Origin: an uncultured Clostridia bacterium
Lineage (GTDB): Bacteria; Bacillota; Clostridia; TANB77; CAG-508
NCBI GenBank assembly: GCA_934177795.1
Contig: CAKPPS010000004.1
Span: 33,667-97,666, forward strand
Reading direction: 5' to 3'
Length of the DNA: 64,000 nucleotides
Shown here piece by piece: positions 49,932 to 59,733 of this stretch (position 1 is its first letter; each line of letters begins with the position of its first letter). Below the pieces are notes generated by a model that had not been told where the DNA came from, did not search any database, and saw only the letters and a list, made by a program, of their open reading frames with translations. A program made the translations under genes and the position numbers.

Positions 49932-50594
49932 TTAATTATTCATTAACATCATTTTATTATCTAATTTATTTACTATCTTTGCATAGTTTACTAATTCTTT
50001 TGAAACTTTTTTATTAATCTCTTGTTCACTTTTATACTTAACTTTATGTTCTATAGTTGCCCAAAAGTCCATCGCTAATGTTCTTATTTGCACTTCTATT
50101 TTTACATATATAATTTGATTTGACAGTGTTATCGGAACTTTTAATATCAAATGATAACTTGAATATCCACTTTCTTTAGGATATGTAACATAGTCCTTTT
50201 CTTTTTCAATAATTAATCCAGGAATTTTTTCTAATAAATTTCGTATTTTAAATATATCATCTTTTAATTGACATACTATTCTTACTCCTGCAATATCATT
50301 TATATTTTCTATCATTTCTTTATAAGTTAATTCATATCCTTTTTTATTCATCTTGTTAATAATACTTTTTGGTGTTTTAATTCTAGTATTTACATGATCT
50401 ACTAAATCATAATTATAAAAGACTTGATATTCTTTTTTTAAGTTATTTATTTTAGTTTCTAATTCATTTATAGCCATTTCATATATTGCCATAATTTTTT
50501 CAAATGTATTAGTCTTTTCTTCTATCTTTTCATTATAACTTAAAAAATTTTGCATTTCTACAATCCCTATTTCTTTGTTTTTTGTTTTTTTCAT
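49932..50594 (-). CDS. small alarmone synthetase (RelA/SpoT domain)
   Basis: The 220-residue protein has only a (p)ppGpp synthetase domain: KTPKSIINKMNKKGYELTYK, then NDIAGVRIVCQLKDDIFKIR and ESGYSSYHLILKVPI, which hold the ATP- and GTP-binding residues, and VEVQIRTLAMDFWATIEHKV near the end. There is no HD hydrolase, TGS or ACT domain. Length and content match YjbM/YwaC-type enzymes (RelQ/RelP) that act under cell-wall or starvation stress. The gene is monocistronic. Confidence 0.93.
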   Translation of the reverse strand: MKKTKNKEIGIVEMQNFLSYNEKIEEKTNTFEKIMAIYEMAINELETKINNLKKEYQVFYNYDLVDHVNTRIKTPKSIINKMNKKGYELTYKEMIENINDIAGVRIVCQLKDDIFKIRNLLEKIPGLIIEKEKDYVTYPKESGYSSYHLILKVPITLSNQIIYVKIEVQIRTLAMDFWATIEHKVKYKSEQEINKKVSKELVNYAKIVNKLDNKMMLMNN

Positions 50595-50707
50595 ATCACA
50601 TCACTACTCCTTATATGATATTTTTATCTTCCTATTTAGTATATGCTTATATTATAAATATATTGTTTCCAAAAAATATAGAAATTGTGTTTTTTTCATG
50701 AATTTGT

Positions 50708-51949
50708 TTATAATATAAAATCTTCTTCATCTTTATTTATTGATTCTCCAACTTTTGAGTTTTTGGTTTTTGATTTTGTTTTTTGTTCTATAAAACCTAT
50801 TGTTGCTTCTATATATTTTTTTCTGCTACTATTATCATAGGCACTTAATTTTTTTATTAATCCACCATTTATACATTGCATTAATGTATCCATATCTCTA
50901 GGAGTTAAATTCGCTAATGACCTCATATATATTTGTGCCTGTTTAGGTGGTAAATCTTCTATCGCATCAACTAATCCTTCTACTTCTATTGTTTTATTGT
51001 CTTCTTTCCCAGATAGTTTAGCTTTTATACTTTCTTTTTCTAAACCATTAACTCTTTTATCATAATATTCAGCTCTTTCTGCTATATATTCTATTTCTCT
51101 ATCATTTAATACTCCTAAATTTGGTATAAATGATGTTACTTCTTCATTTGTTTTTTTAGCCTGTTCAACACTCTTCTTTATAACATCATCTAAAAATACT
51201 TCTGTTACTTCTTCTAAATCATATTCATATTCATCATTCTTTGTTAATAATTGATTATATTCATCTTCTATCCTTTTTGGCATTTTGATTCTTATCATTT
51301 TTTCTGCTGGTACTATTTTTTCTACATCATAGGTTTTCATCGCTCTATTAAAATTGTAATATGATAATGCAAAGTTTTTTGCTATAACTCTATATAATGC
51401 CTCTTTAATTGTCTCTGTTTGCTCACATACCCCTAGTATATCTCTAATTTTATCTACAAATTGAGGTGCTGGCATTACTTCTTTATACTCACTATAAAAA
51501 TTTTGCAATTCTGTACAGACTTGTTCTTCTTTCACTTTGTCATCATTTAAGCTATTTATAATGGCTAATCTATCTTGTCCTGAGGTTATATCTGCATTCT
51601 CTAAAATATTAACAGCTGGTTTATCTGGTAACTGTGTTGCTAATTCTACAGCTAATGAATCTGGTACTTCTTCTGAATCTGCAATTTTTACCGCTGAATT
51701 AACTAATACTGAAGATGTGATTTCTTCTGCTTCGTTTAGTTTTTTTAAAAATTCTTTTCTTTGTTCTGAATCTTTATATTGTTTCAATAGCTCTAAAATC
51801 TGCTCTGATATTTGCTCATCTGATACTTCTTGTTCTTCATCTTGAATAGGTTTTATTACTTTTTGTACTAATTCGTCTGATATATTATCCTCTTTTTGTG
51901 AAGAATGAAATTTTTCTCCTATTTTCTTTTTTATTTCTTCTATATTCAT
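50708..51949 (-). CDS. acidic protein of unknown function downstream of adhE (413 aa)
   Basis: I place the start at 51949 because GGAGG lies 7 bases upstream; longer frames reach 51979 but place the ribosome site inside the gene. The protein reads MNIEEIKKKIGEKFHSSQKE and is helical throughout, with repeats of LxxxEEIxxSVL-like helices and long E/K segments. A middle region includes CTELQNFYSEYKEVMPAPQF, and a C-terminal basic tail reads TKSKTKNSKVGESINK. There is no membrane or enzymatic motif. It follows adhE by 30 bases and so is likely cotranscribed. No function is suggested. Confidence 0.55.
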   Translation of the reverse strand: MNIEEIKKKIGEKFHSSQKEDNISDELVQKVIKPIQDEEQEVSDEQISEQILELLKQYKDSEQRKEFLKKLNEAEEITSSVLVNSAVKIADSEEVPDSLAVELATQLPDKPAVNILENADITSGQDRLAIINSLNDDKVKEEQVCTELQNFYSEYKEVMPAPQFVDKIRDILGVCEQTETIKEALYRVIAKNFALSYYNFNRAMKTYDVEKIVPAEKMIRIKMPKRIEDEYNQLLTKNDEYEYDLEEVTEVFLDDVIKKSVEQAKKTNEEVTSFIPNLGVLNDREIEYIAERAEYYDKRVNGLEKESIKAKLSGKEDNKTIEVEGLVDAIEDLPPKQAQIYMRSLANLTPRDMDTLMQCINGGLIKKLSAYDNSSRKKYIEATIGFIEQKTKSKTKNSKVGESINKDEEDFIL

Positions 51950-51979
51950 AACTTCCTCCATTCTCCCCTTCATTTCCAA

Positions 51980-54583
51980 TTATTTTCCGTAATAGCTATC
52001 TAGTAGCATTTGCTTAATTTCTGATACTAATGGTACTCTTGGATTTGCTGTTGTACATTGATCCTCATAAGCTCTGTCTGCTAGCATATCTACTTTTTCT
52101 AAAAATTCTTTTTCTTCAATTCCTGCATCTTTAAACGATTTTGGAATATTCATATTTTTATTCATCTCTTGTACTTTTTGTATAAGACTATTTACGCCTT
52201 CTTCTACACTATTGGCTTGTAGTCCTGCTTTTTTAGCTATTGTATAGTATTTTTTATCTGCTATAAAATATTCATATTTAGGGAATGAAACAAATTTTGT
52301 AGGTTTTGAACTATTATATTTTATTACATAAGGTAATAAAATTGCATTAATTCTTCCATGTGGTAAATGGAATTCTGCTCCAATTTTATGTGCCATAGAA
52401 TGACATACTCCTAAAAATGCATTTGTAAATGCCATACCCGCAATTGTACTGGCATTGTGCATTTTTTCTCTTGCATGTTTATTCGTACCATCATTATATG
52501 CTACTTCTAAGTTTTCCATAACTAATTCCGCTGCTTTTTCGGCTAAACCATCAGTATAATCTGAAGCCATATTTGATACATAAGCTTCTAGTGCATGTGT
52601 TAACACATCCATTCCTGTATCTGCTGTTACTGACTTAGGTAAACTCATAACTAAATCCGAATCAACTATTGCAACATCTGGTGTTAGTTCGTAGTCTGCT
52701 AATGGATATTTTTTATTTTTATGTTTATCTGTAATTACGGCAAATGATGTAACTTCTGAACCTGTTCCAGATGTTGTTGGTATAGCTACCATTTTACATT
52801 TTTCACCTAATTTAGGAAATTTATAAGTACGTTTTCTTATGTCCATAAATTTCAGTTTTAATCCTTCAGGGTCTGCATCTGGATGTTCATAAAATAGCCA
52901 CATACCTTTTGCTGCATCTATTGGGCTTCCTCCTCCTAGTGCTATTATAACATCTGGTTTAAAACTTTTCATTGCTTCGACACCTTTCATTATTGTATCA
53001 AATGATGGGTCTGATTCTACAGCACTAAATATTTCTGAATGTACATATTTAAGTCTTTTTCTTAAATGATATAATATTTTATCTACATATCCAAGTTTTA
53101 CCATACCTTCATCTGTTACTATAAATGCTCTTTCTATATCTGGCATTTTTTCTAAATATGCTATTGAACCCGCTTCAAAATATATTTTTTCTGGAACCTT
53201 AAACCATTGCATATTAACCCTCCTTTTGGCAACTCTTTTTATATTAATTAAATTTACTGATGATACATTAGCTGTTGTTGAGTTTCCTCCAAATGAACCA
53301 CAACCTAAAGTTAGTGATGGCATATTTGTATTGTATATATCACCAATTGCACCATGAGTTGATGGAGAATTCACAATAATTCTTCCAGCTTTCATTTTTT
53401 CTGAAAATTTTAATATTGTTTCACTGTTCTCTGAATGTATAACTGCTGAATGACCTAATCCACCATATTCTAATAATTGTTCAGATTTATTTATTCCTTC
53501 TTCTTCACTATCAACTATATAATATGTCAATACTGGACTTAATTTTTCTTTTGAAAATGGATATTCCTTTCCTATTCCTGTTTCATAAGCCACAATAACT
53601 TTTGTATCTTTAGGTATTTCAAATCCTGCATCTTGTGCTATTTTATATGGATATTGTCCTGGTATATGAGATTTTAATTTATATTCACCATTGTCCAACT
53701 TTTCAAACATACTATCTGCCAGTTTTTTTCTTTCTTCTTCATTTGCAAAATAGCATCCAGCATTTTTCATTAATTCTTCAAATTCTTCATGAATTTCTCT
53801 ATCCACAAGCACTGCTTGCTCAGATGCACATATCATTCCATTATCAAATGATTTTGACATAACCAAGTCATTTACAGATGTTTTTAGTTTTGCTGTTTTG
53901 TCTATATAACATGGTACATTTCCAGGTCCTACTCCTAATGCTGGTTTTCCACATGAATATGCAGATTTTACCATTCCTGTTCCGCCTGTAGCTAATATTA
54001 AATCAACATCAGGATGATTCATTAATAATCTAGTTGCTGTAATACTAGGTTTTTCTATCCATAATATACAATCTTCTGGTGCTCCTGCTTTTACTGCCGC
54101 CTCTTTCAAAATTTTAGCTGCTTGCATACTACATTTTTGTGCTGATGGATGAAATCCAAATATTATAACATTTCTTGTTTTAGCTGCAATTATTGACTTA
54201 AACATAGTTGTAGATGTGGGATTAGTTACCGGTGTAACTCCTGCAATTATACCTATTGGTTCTGCAATTTCAACATAATCATCTTCTACATTTTCATCAA
54301 TTACTCCCACTGTTTTTTCATGTTTTATACTATGATATATATATTCTGTTGCAAACATATTTTTTGTTATTTTATCTTCATATATTCCTCTTCCTGTTTC
54401 TTCAATAGCCATTTTAGCTAATTCCATGTGATGTTCTAAACCTGCCATAGACATTGCTTTTATTATTTTATTTATTTTTTCTTGATCTAATTTCATATAT
54501 TCTTGTGATGCTATTTTAGCTCTTCTTACTAAATCATCTATCATCTTTTGTATTTCTTTTTCTTCATTATAATTATCTTCCAT
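51980..54583 (-). CDS. adhE: bifunctional acetaldehyde-CoA / alcohol dehydrogenase
   Basis: The 867-residue enzyme converts acetyl-CoA to ethanol with two NADH. The N-terminal aldehyde dehydrogenase half (about 1-440) has ATGGTGMVKSAYSCGKPALG and the catalytic cysteine in DNGMICASEQAVLV. The C-terminal iron-dependent alcohol dehydrogenase half (about 455-867) has the NAD motif IALGGGSPIDAAKGMWLFYE and the metal-binding histidines in LTHALEAYVS and GVCHSMAHKIGAEFHLPHG. Such enzymes assemble into spirosomes. With pflB-pflA nearby it defines mixed-acid/ethanol fermentation. An AGGAGG site precedes the ATG. Confidence 0.97.
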   Translation of the reverse strand: MEDNYNEEKEIQKMIDDLVRRAKIASQEYMKLDQEKINKIIKAMSMAGLEHHMELAKMAIEETGRGIYEDKITKNMFATEYIYHSIKHEKTVGVIDENVEDDYVEIAEPIGIIAGVTPVTNPTSTTMFKSIIAAKTRNVIIFGFHPSAQKCSMQAAKILKEAAVKAGAPEDCILWIEKPSITATRLLMNHPDVDLILATGGTGMVKSAYSCGKPALGVGPGNVPCYIDKTAKLKTSVNDLVMSKSFDNGMICASEQAVLVDREIHEEFEELMKNAGCYFANEEERKKLADSMFEKLDNGEYKLKSHIPGQYPYKIAQDAGFEIPKDTKVIVAYETGIGKEYPFSKEKLSPVLTYYIVDSEEEGINKSEQLLEYGGLGHSAVIHSENSETILKFSEKMKAGRIIVNSPSTHGAIGDIYNTNMPSLTLGCGSFGGNSTTANVSSVNLINIKRVAKRRVNMQWFKVPEKIYFEAGSIAYLEKMPDIERAFIVTDEGMVKLGYVDKILYHLRKRLKYVHSEIFSAVESDPSFDTIMKGVEAMKSFKPDVIIALGGGSPIDAAKGMWLFYEHPDADPEGLKLKFMDIRKRTYKFPKLGEKCKMVAIPTTSGTGSEVTSFAVITDKHKNKKYPLADYELTPDVAIVDSDLVMSLPKSVTADTGMDVLTHALEAYVSNMASDYTDGLAEKAAELVMENLEVAYNDGTNKHAREKMHNASTIAGMAFTNAFLGVCHSMAHKIGAEFHLPHGRINAILLPYVIKYNSSKPTKFVSFPKYEYFIADKKYYTIAKKAGLQANSVEEGVNSLIQKVQEMNKNMNIPKSFKDAGIEEKEFLEKVDMLADRAYEDQCTTANPRVPLVSEIKQMLLDSYYGK

Positions 54584-54817
54584 CTTATCCTCCTCTTATG
54601 TTTATTTTCTGCTATAATTATATATATTATACTACTTTATTGTCAATATAATTTAAACTTTATTTATCAGTTTTTTTGACAAAGTATAACAATAAAATTA
54701 TATTAGTATATCAAAAAGATTCATAAATATAAGCTTGAAATGAAATATTATTATATAATTGACTTTTTTAGTTACTTATTATATATTATTTTAAAATATA
54801 ATGGGAAGGTGATTTTC

Positions 54818-55144
54818 ATGGCTTTAGATTATAAACTTATTGGTGAACGCTTACGAAAAGCTCGATTAGCCAGACATCTTACGCAAGAAAACGTATGTGA
54901 TAAAATGAATATTACTATGAGTTATTTAAGTAGATTAGAAACTGGTTATTCTCATATTAATTTAGATAGATTAGCTGAAATTTGTTCTGTTTTAGGTGTT
55001 ACAGAAGGAGAAATTCTAAATGGTGTAAAAACTGATAGTAGAGCTTATTTATCTAGCGATTTCATGCGACTTTTAGATGAATGCCCTGTTCATAAGCAAA
55101 GAATAATTTATAAGATTGCAAAAATAATTCTTGAAGATGCATAA
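54818..55144 (+). CDS. XRE-family regulator (108 aa)
   Basis: The start at 54818 follows GGGAAGGTG; upstream in-frame codons lack a ribosome site. Residues 6-65 form the HTH domain: LIGERLRKARLARHLTQENV, then MNITMSYLSRLETGYSHINL. The C-terminal tail, FMRLLDECPVHKQRIIYKIA, is the SinR-like ending also seen at 34146. It is divergent from adhE across 234 bases and could control adhE. It lies just upstream of the candidate par-like toxin locus. Confidence 0.82.
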   Translation: MALDYKLIGERLRKARLARHLTQENVCDKMNITMSYLSRLETGYSHINLDRLAEICSVLGVTEGEILNGVKTDSRAYLSSDFMRLLDECPVHKQRIIYKIAKIILEDA

Positions 55145-55170
55145 AAAATTATAAAATCTATTAAATTATG

Positions 55171-55199
55171 TTGTAATCAAATGAATTTTTTATTATAAT
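55171..55199 (+). promoter_or_regulatory. promoter of the par-like toxin transcript
   Basis: TTGTAA (55171-55176) and TATAAT (55194-55199) have 17-base spacing. The transcript would begin near 55206 with a small hairpin, CCTTTTCAAAGG. Confidence 0.6.
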
Positions 55200-55251
55200 G
55201 AAAACATCCTTTTCAAAGGAAATTTTTATGAAAAGGGGGTGTTGTATACAA

Positions 55252-55347
55252 ATGAGTAGCTACATGCTAATATGGATTCTACTTCAGAAAATTGAAAAAT
55301 TGGAAGAAGAATTGAATACATATAAAAACAACACAAATAAAAACTGA
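55252..55347 (+). CDS. 31-residue peptide, candidate Fst-like type I toxin
   Basis: I read this short gene by hand: MSSYMLIWILLQKIEKLEEE, then LNTYKNNTNKN. A short hydrophobic helix is followed by a charged tail, and the length matches Fst-family toxins (about 30-35 residues). A strong ribosome site, AAAAGGGGGTG, precedes it. The transcript has its own promoter (55171-55199) and terminator (55357-55387). A convergent small RNA carries the complement of the start-codon region. These features match the par locus of enterococcal plasmid pAD1, but the hydrophobic helix is short and no Fst signature is present. The call rests on locus architecture. Confidence 0.5.
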   Translation: MSSYMLIWILLQKIEKLEEELNTYKNNTNKN

Positions 55348-55356
55348 TTTTCGGTT

Positions 55357-55387
55357 CAGAGCAGTTCATCACCTGCTCTGTTTTTTT
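55357..55387 (+). terminator. terminator of the toxin transcript
   Basis: CAGAGCAG (55357-55364) and CTGCTCTG (55373-55380) form a perfect 8-bp stem followed by seven T. Confidence 0.85.
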
Positions 55388-55391
55388 GCAT

Positions 55392-55457
55392 AAAAAAAGA
55401 TATGTGTCATCACTCACATATCACGTGTTGCTCAATGAGTAGCTACACTCTTAAGCT
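55392..55457 (-). ncRNA. candidate antitoxin RNA, about 65 nt
   Basis: A consensus minus-strand promoter at 55464-55492 and a terminator (GATATGTG 55399-55406 with CACATATC 55415-55422, then a U run) define a short RNA convergent with the toxin mRNA. Its 55434-55447 segment is the complement of AATGAGTAGCTACA. The same 14 bases occur as a direct repeat at the toxin start codon (55251-55264), so the RNA could pair with and block the ribosome site. Confidence 0.6.
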
Positions 55458-55463
55458 ATTATT

Positions 55464-55492
55464 AGTATAGCATTATTTTTTTAAAATGTCAA
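55464..55492 (-). promoter_or_regulatory. promoter of the candidate antitoxin RNA
   Basis: On the minus strand perfect TTGACA (55492-55487) and TATACT (55469-55464) are 17 bases apart. Confidence 0.8.
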
Positions 55493-55689
55493 ACAATTTT
55501 TAAGCATTTTCATTTGTTAATAACAGATGATTAAAAAAACTTTTCTACTTATACATCACTATCTTGTAACCCAAAAAAATTCAATTTGAAATAACATATT
55601 GATTTTTTTTATCATTATGATATTATAATAATAATCAAATTGGCTATAATAAATATGAACTATTAAATTAACTAAGGAGGTTTTATAAT

Positions 55690-57927
55690 ATGAAATTTGA
55701 ACAATGGAATGAATTTGAAAAAGGTGATTGGCAAAATGAAATCAATGTAAGAGATTTTATTCAACATAACTACACACCTTATGAGGGAGATTCTAGTTTT
55801 TTAGCAAATCCTACAGAAAAAACAAAAAAACTATGGGATGAAGTTTTAGAACTTTATAAAAAAGAAAAAGAATCTAAAGGTGGAGTTTTAGATATAGATA
55901 CTAAAACAATTTCAACTGTAAATAGTCACGAAGCTGGTTATATTGATAAAGATTTAGAAGAAATTGTAGGTTTACAAACTGATGCACCTCTAAAAAGAGC
56001 TATCATGCCTTTTGGTGGTATTAGAATTGTAGAAAAATCTTGTGAAGCTTATAACAGACAAGTTGATTCAGAAGTTGAAGAAATTTTTCATAAATATAGA
56101 AAAACTCATAATGATGGAGTATTTAGTGTATATACACCTGATATCAGAGCTGCTAGAAGTTCTCATCTTATAACAGGTTTACCAGATGGATATGGTAGAG
56201 GTAGAATTATTGGTGATTATAGAAGAGTTGCTCTTTATGGTGTAGATGTTTTAATTGAAGAAAAGCAAAAAGACTTACAAATTCTTAATGTTGATTGTTT
56301 AACAGAAGAAGTTGTACGTGAAAGAGAAGAAATTAGTGAACAAATTAAAGCTTTAAATGATTTAAAATCAATGGCTTTAAGATATGGATTTGACATTTCA
56401 AAACCAGCTTGTAATAGTAAAGAAGCTGTTCAATGGTTATATTTTGGATATTTAGGTGCTATAAAAGATCAAAACGGTGCAGCCATGAGTATTGGTAGAA
56501 CTTCTACTTTCTTGGATATTTACTTTGAACATGATTTAAAATCTGGAAGAATAACAGAGGAAGAAGTTCAAGAAATTATGGATCATTTCATCATTAAATT
56601 AAGATTAGTTCGTTTCTTAAGGACACCTGAATATAACGAATTATTTAGTGGTGATCCTGTTTGGGTTACTGAAAGTATTGGTGGTATGGGAATTGATGGT
56701 AGAACATTAGTTACTAAAAACTCTTTTAGAATCCTTCATACTCTAGAAAATTTAGGACCTGCTCCAGAGCCAAACTTAACTGTATTATGGTCTACTAGAT
56801 TGCCTGATGGATTTAAAAGATATACAACAGATTTATCTATAAAAACATCTTCAATTCAATATGAAAATGATGATTTAATGAGAATTACTCTAGGAGATGA
56901 TTATGGAATAGCATGTTGTGTTTCTCCTATGAAAATAGGTAAACAAATGCAATTTTTTGGTGCTCGAGCTAATTTAGCTAAAACATTATTATATGCTATT
57001 AATGGTGGTAAGGATGAAAAAACTGGCAAACAAGTTACGCCAAAATTTGCTCCTATTGCTTCTGATTACTTAAATTACGATGAAGTAATGGAAAAGTTTG
57101 ATCAGATGATGGATTATGTTGCAAAAATATATATCAAAGCTTTAAATGCTATTCATTATATGCATGATAAATATTCTTATGAAGCTATAGAAATGGCACT
57201 TCATGATAAAGATATTGTTAGAACAATGGCTTGTGGAATTGCTGGTTTATCAGTTGTGGCAGATTCTCTTTCTGCAATAAAATATGCTAAAGTTAAAGTA
57301 ATTAGAGATGAATCTGGATTAGCTGTTGACTATGAAATTGAAGGTGATTTCCCTAAATTCGGAAATGATGATGATAGAGTTGATAGTATTGCTGTTGATA
57401 TTGTTAAAACTTTTGCTAATAAGCTAAGAAAATATCCAACTTACAGAAATTCTAAACACACATTATCTATTTTAACAATAACTTCAAATGTAGTATATGG
57501 TAAGGCTACAGGTAATACTCCTGATGGAAGAAGAATGGGAGCTCCTTTCGGACCTGGCGCTAACCCTCTACATGGTAGAGATGTAAATGGTGCTTTAGCA
57601 GTAATGAACTCAATTGCAAAATTACCTTTTGATTCTGCTGAAGATGGTATATCATTCACGTTTTCAATCACACCTAGCACTTTAGGTAAAGATGAAGAAA
57701 CAAGAATAACAAACTTAGTAACAATGTTAGATGGATACTTTAAACAAACTGGTCATCATATAAATGTAAATGTATTTGATAGAAGCTTATTACTAGATGC
57801 TATGGATCATCCTGAAAAATATCCTCAATTAACAATCAGAGTATCTGGATATGCAGTTAACTTCACTAAGTTAACTAGAGAACAACAATTAGATGTTGTT
57901 AATAGAACTATTCATGAAAAAATATAA
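55690..57927 (+). CDS. pflB: pyruvate formate-lyase (formate C-acetyltransferase)
   Basis: The 745-residue glycyl-radical enzyme splits pyruvate and CoA into acetyl-CoA and formate under anaerobiosis. It has the adjacent active-site cysteines in YGIACCVSPMKIG and the glycyl-radical site in IRVSGYAVNFTKL near the C terminus; the N-terminal PFL domain starts WNEFEKGDWQNEINVRDFIQ. The length fits PflB (about 750). A TAAGGAGG ribosome site precedes the ATG. Its activating enzyme follows 27 bases later in the same operon. Confidence 0.97.
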   Translation: MKFEQWNEFEKGDWQNEINVRDFIQHNYTPYEGDSSFLANPTEKTKKLWDEVLELYKKEKESKGGVLDIDTKTISTVNSHEAGYIDKDLEEIVGLQTDAPLKRAIMPFGGIRIVEKSCEAYNRQVDSEVEEIFHKYRKTHNDGVFSVYTPDIRAARSSHLITGLPDGYGRGRIIGDYRRVALYGVDVLIEEKQKDLQILNVDCLTEEVVREREEISEQIKALNDLKSMALRYGFDISKPACNSKEAVQWLYFGYLGAIKDQNGAAMSIGRTSTFLDIYFEHDLKSGRITEEEVQEIMDHFIIKLRLVRFLRTPEYNELFSGDPVWVTESIGGMGIDGRTLVTKNSFRILHTLENLGPAPEPNLTVLWSTRLPDGFKRYTTDLSIKTSSIQYENDDLMRITLGDDYGIACCVSPMKIGKQMQFFGARANLAKTLLYAINGGKDEKTGKQVTPKFAPIASDYLNYDEVMEKFDQMMDYVAKIYIKALNAIHYMHDKYSYEAIEMALHDKDIVRTMACGIAGLSVVADSLSAIKYAKVKVIRDESGLAVDYEIEGDFPKFGNDDDRVDSIAVDIVKTFANKLRKYPTYRNSKHTLSILTITSNVVYGKATGNTPDGRRMGAPFGPGANPLHGRDVNGALAVMNSIAKLPFDSAEDGISFTFSITPSTLGKDEETRITNLVTMLDGYFKQTGHHINVNVFDRSLLLDAMDHPEKYPQLTIRVSGYAVNFTKLTREQQLDVVNRTIHEKI

Positions 57928-57954
57928 ATACATTTAATTAGAGAGGTAACTAAT

Positions 57955-58698
57955 ATGACTATAGAAAACTCTCCTAAAAAAGATTTAAGATATTATGCCA
58001 AGGTTCATTCTGTCGAAACCTTTGGAGCTGTTGATGGACCTGGTATACGTTTTATACTTTTTCTTCAAGGTTGTCATTTACAATGTAAATATTGTCATAA
58101 TAGGGATACATGGGACATGAATGGAGGTAATTATAAATCCTTAGATTCTATTCTAGAATCTATCATGAAATACAAAAATTATATTACCCCAAATGGAGGA
58201 GTTACTGTTTCTGGTGGTGAGCCTTTATTACAAGTGAAATTTTTGATTGAATTATTTACAAAATTAAAAGAAAAAAATATTCATACTTGTATAGATACTT
58301 CTGGCATGGTAACTCTTACACCTGATATAAAACATTTATTAACTTTAACAGATTTAGTTCTTTTAGATATAAAACATATTAATAGTGATAAATGTAAAAA
58401 TTTAGTTGGATTTGACAATAAGTTTGAGCTCAATTTTGCTAAATATTTAAGCGATAATAATATTCCTGTTTGGATTAGGCAAGTTCTAGTCCCTGGTTAC
58501 ACTGATGATGAGCAAGACTTACAACAATTAAAAAATTTTATATCTTCACTAAATAATGTAGAAAAAATAGAAATTTTGCCTTATCACGATTTAGGTAAAT
58601 TTAAATGGAAAAAACTCGGTTTAGAATATCCATTAGAAAATATTAGATTAGCTACAGATGAAGATGTAGAACGTGCTAAATCTATTTTAGGTATATAA
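57955..58698 (+). CDS. pflA: pyruvate formate-lyase activating enzyme (radical SAM)
   Basis: The 247-residue radical SAM enzyme makes the glycyl radical of PflB using SAM and a [4Fe-4S] cluster. The cluster cysteines lie in GCHLQCKYCHNRDTWD (CxxxCxxC), the SAM-binding GGEP-like motif is VTVSGGEPLLQ, and the C-terminal segment is KIEILPYHDLGKFKWKKLGL. It forms an operon with pflB. A long inverted-repeat terminator (AAAAATGATATAAAATGTT with its complement) follows at about 58702-58756. Confidence 0.96.
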   Translation: MTIENSPKKDLRYYAKVHSVETFGAVDGPGIRFILFLQGCHLQCKYCHNRDTWDMNGGNYKSLDSILESIMKYKNYITPNGGVTVSGGEPLLQVKFLIELFTKLKEKNIHTCIDTSGMVTLTPDIKHLLTLTDLVLLDIKHINSDKCKNLVGFDNKFELNFAKYLSDNNIPVWIRQVLVPGYTDDEQDLQQLKNFISSLNNVEKIEILPYHDLGKFKWKKLGLEYPLENIRLATDEDVERAKSILGI

Positions 58699-58756
58699 TA
58701 TAAAAATGATATAAAATGTTGTTTTTTATACTTTAAACATTTTATATCATTTTTAT

Positions 58757-59692
58757 TTACATTCCTAATAATTTTAATTCTATATTTTCCATCTTGTATT
58801 TTCCATCTACTAATTTAAATTCAACTAGTGTATCTTCTAATGTTTCCTTGTTTTGTCTTAAATCTGTAGTAAAATATAATTTTATTTGTTCTATTTCTAA
58901 TTGATTTGTAACAATTTCTTTATATGTTTCTACAATATGTCTTTCATCTTCACAAACTAATATCAATTGTGGCATTCCATTAAATCCTGAATCTCCAACA
59001 ATATAATTTTCATAAAATTCTTTGTATAATCTCATTCTATCTACCAATTTTTTTTGCCAGTCTTGTTCTCTTCTTACCACCTCAAAAACAAATTGTATAG
59101 ATTTTCCGTTTTTTGTTAATTTAACTGCTCCTCCACTTGCTTTAAATATCTTTCCAGATATTTTTGCTGTTATCGCTGGTTTTACAATATAGCTATCAAA
59201 TGCTTTTACTTTTCTTAAATATGCAATTAAAGTTTGATTTCCTGCTAATCTTTTTTTAATCATTGGCACAGGTTTTGTATTATCTGATGGTTGCCATTTA
59301 CATTCTACCTCTTTTGAATTTAACAAATATTTACCCATTTTTTCTAAGCAGTATATTCTATAAATTCCTTTTCCTTCATCTGATGTAAAATAATATCTTG
59401 TTAAAATTTTAGATTTTACTAATTGCTCTAATTTGTTATTTAATTTATCTTGTGACTTTGGATCAATGCCCTTTATTTCTAGCATCTGATATAACTGTCT
59501 TGATGTTATAAACTCAAACTCATTTACTAAATCTAGTATTGCAAAATGGATTTCATTTATATGTCCTATATTTATCTTATGTACAATTTGATTCATTGAC
59601 ACATATCCATCTTTACCATCAAAAGTTTTTATTTCTCCTTCTCTTATTGCAAATGGTGATACTTGTGCCTTAATTTCATTATCTTTTACCAT
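58757..59692 (-). CDS. replication-relaxation-like protein (311 aa)
   Basis: The N-terminal half has a winged-helix-like region (HFAILDLVNEFEFITSRQLY, then KLEQLVKSKILTRYYF), as in replication-relaxation family proteins of plasmids and conjugative elements. The C-terminal half (about 195-300) has an alpha/beta fold reminiscent of a nuclease-like domain: GKSIQFVFEVVRREQDWQKK, then MPQLILVCEDERHIVETYKE. It could be a plasmid-derived regulator. It lies downstream of an S1-repeat protein on the same strand, with a 41-base gap and a GGAGG site. The family call is tentative. Confidence 0.5.
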   Translation of the reverse strand: MVKDNEIKAQVSPFAIREGEIKTFDGKDGYVSMNQIVHKINIGHINEIHFAILDLVNEFEFITSRQLYQMLEIKGIDPKSQDKLNNKLEQLVKSKILTRYYFTSDEGKGIYRIYCLEKMGKYLLNSKEVECKWQPSDNTKPVPMIKKRLAGNQTLIAYLRKVKAFDSYIVKPAITAKISGKIFKASGGAVKLTKNGKSIQFVFEVVRREQDWQKKLVDRMRLYKEFYENYIVGDSGFNGMPQLILVCEDERHIVETYKEIVTNQLEIEQIKLYFTTDLRQNKETLEDTLVEFKLVDGKYKMENIELKLLGM

Positions 59693-59733
59693 TTTTGTTC
59701 CTCCTTAAATTTAGAATTATCTATAATTTTTAA

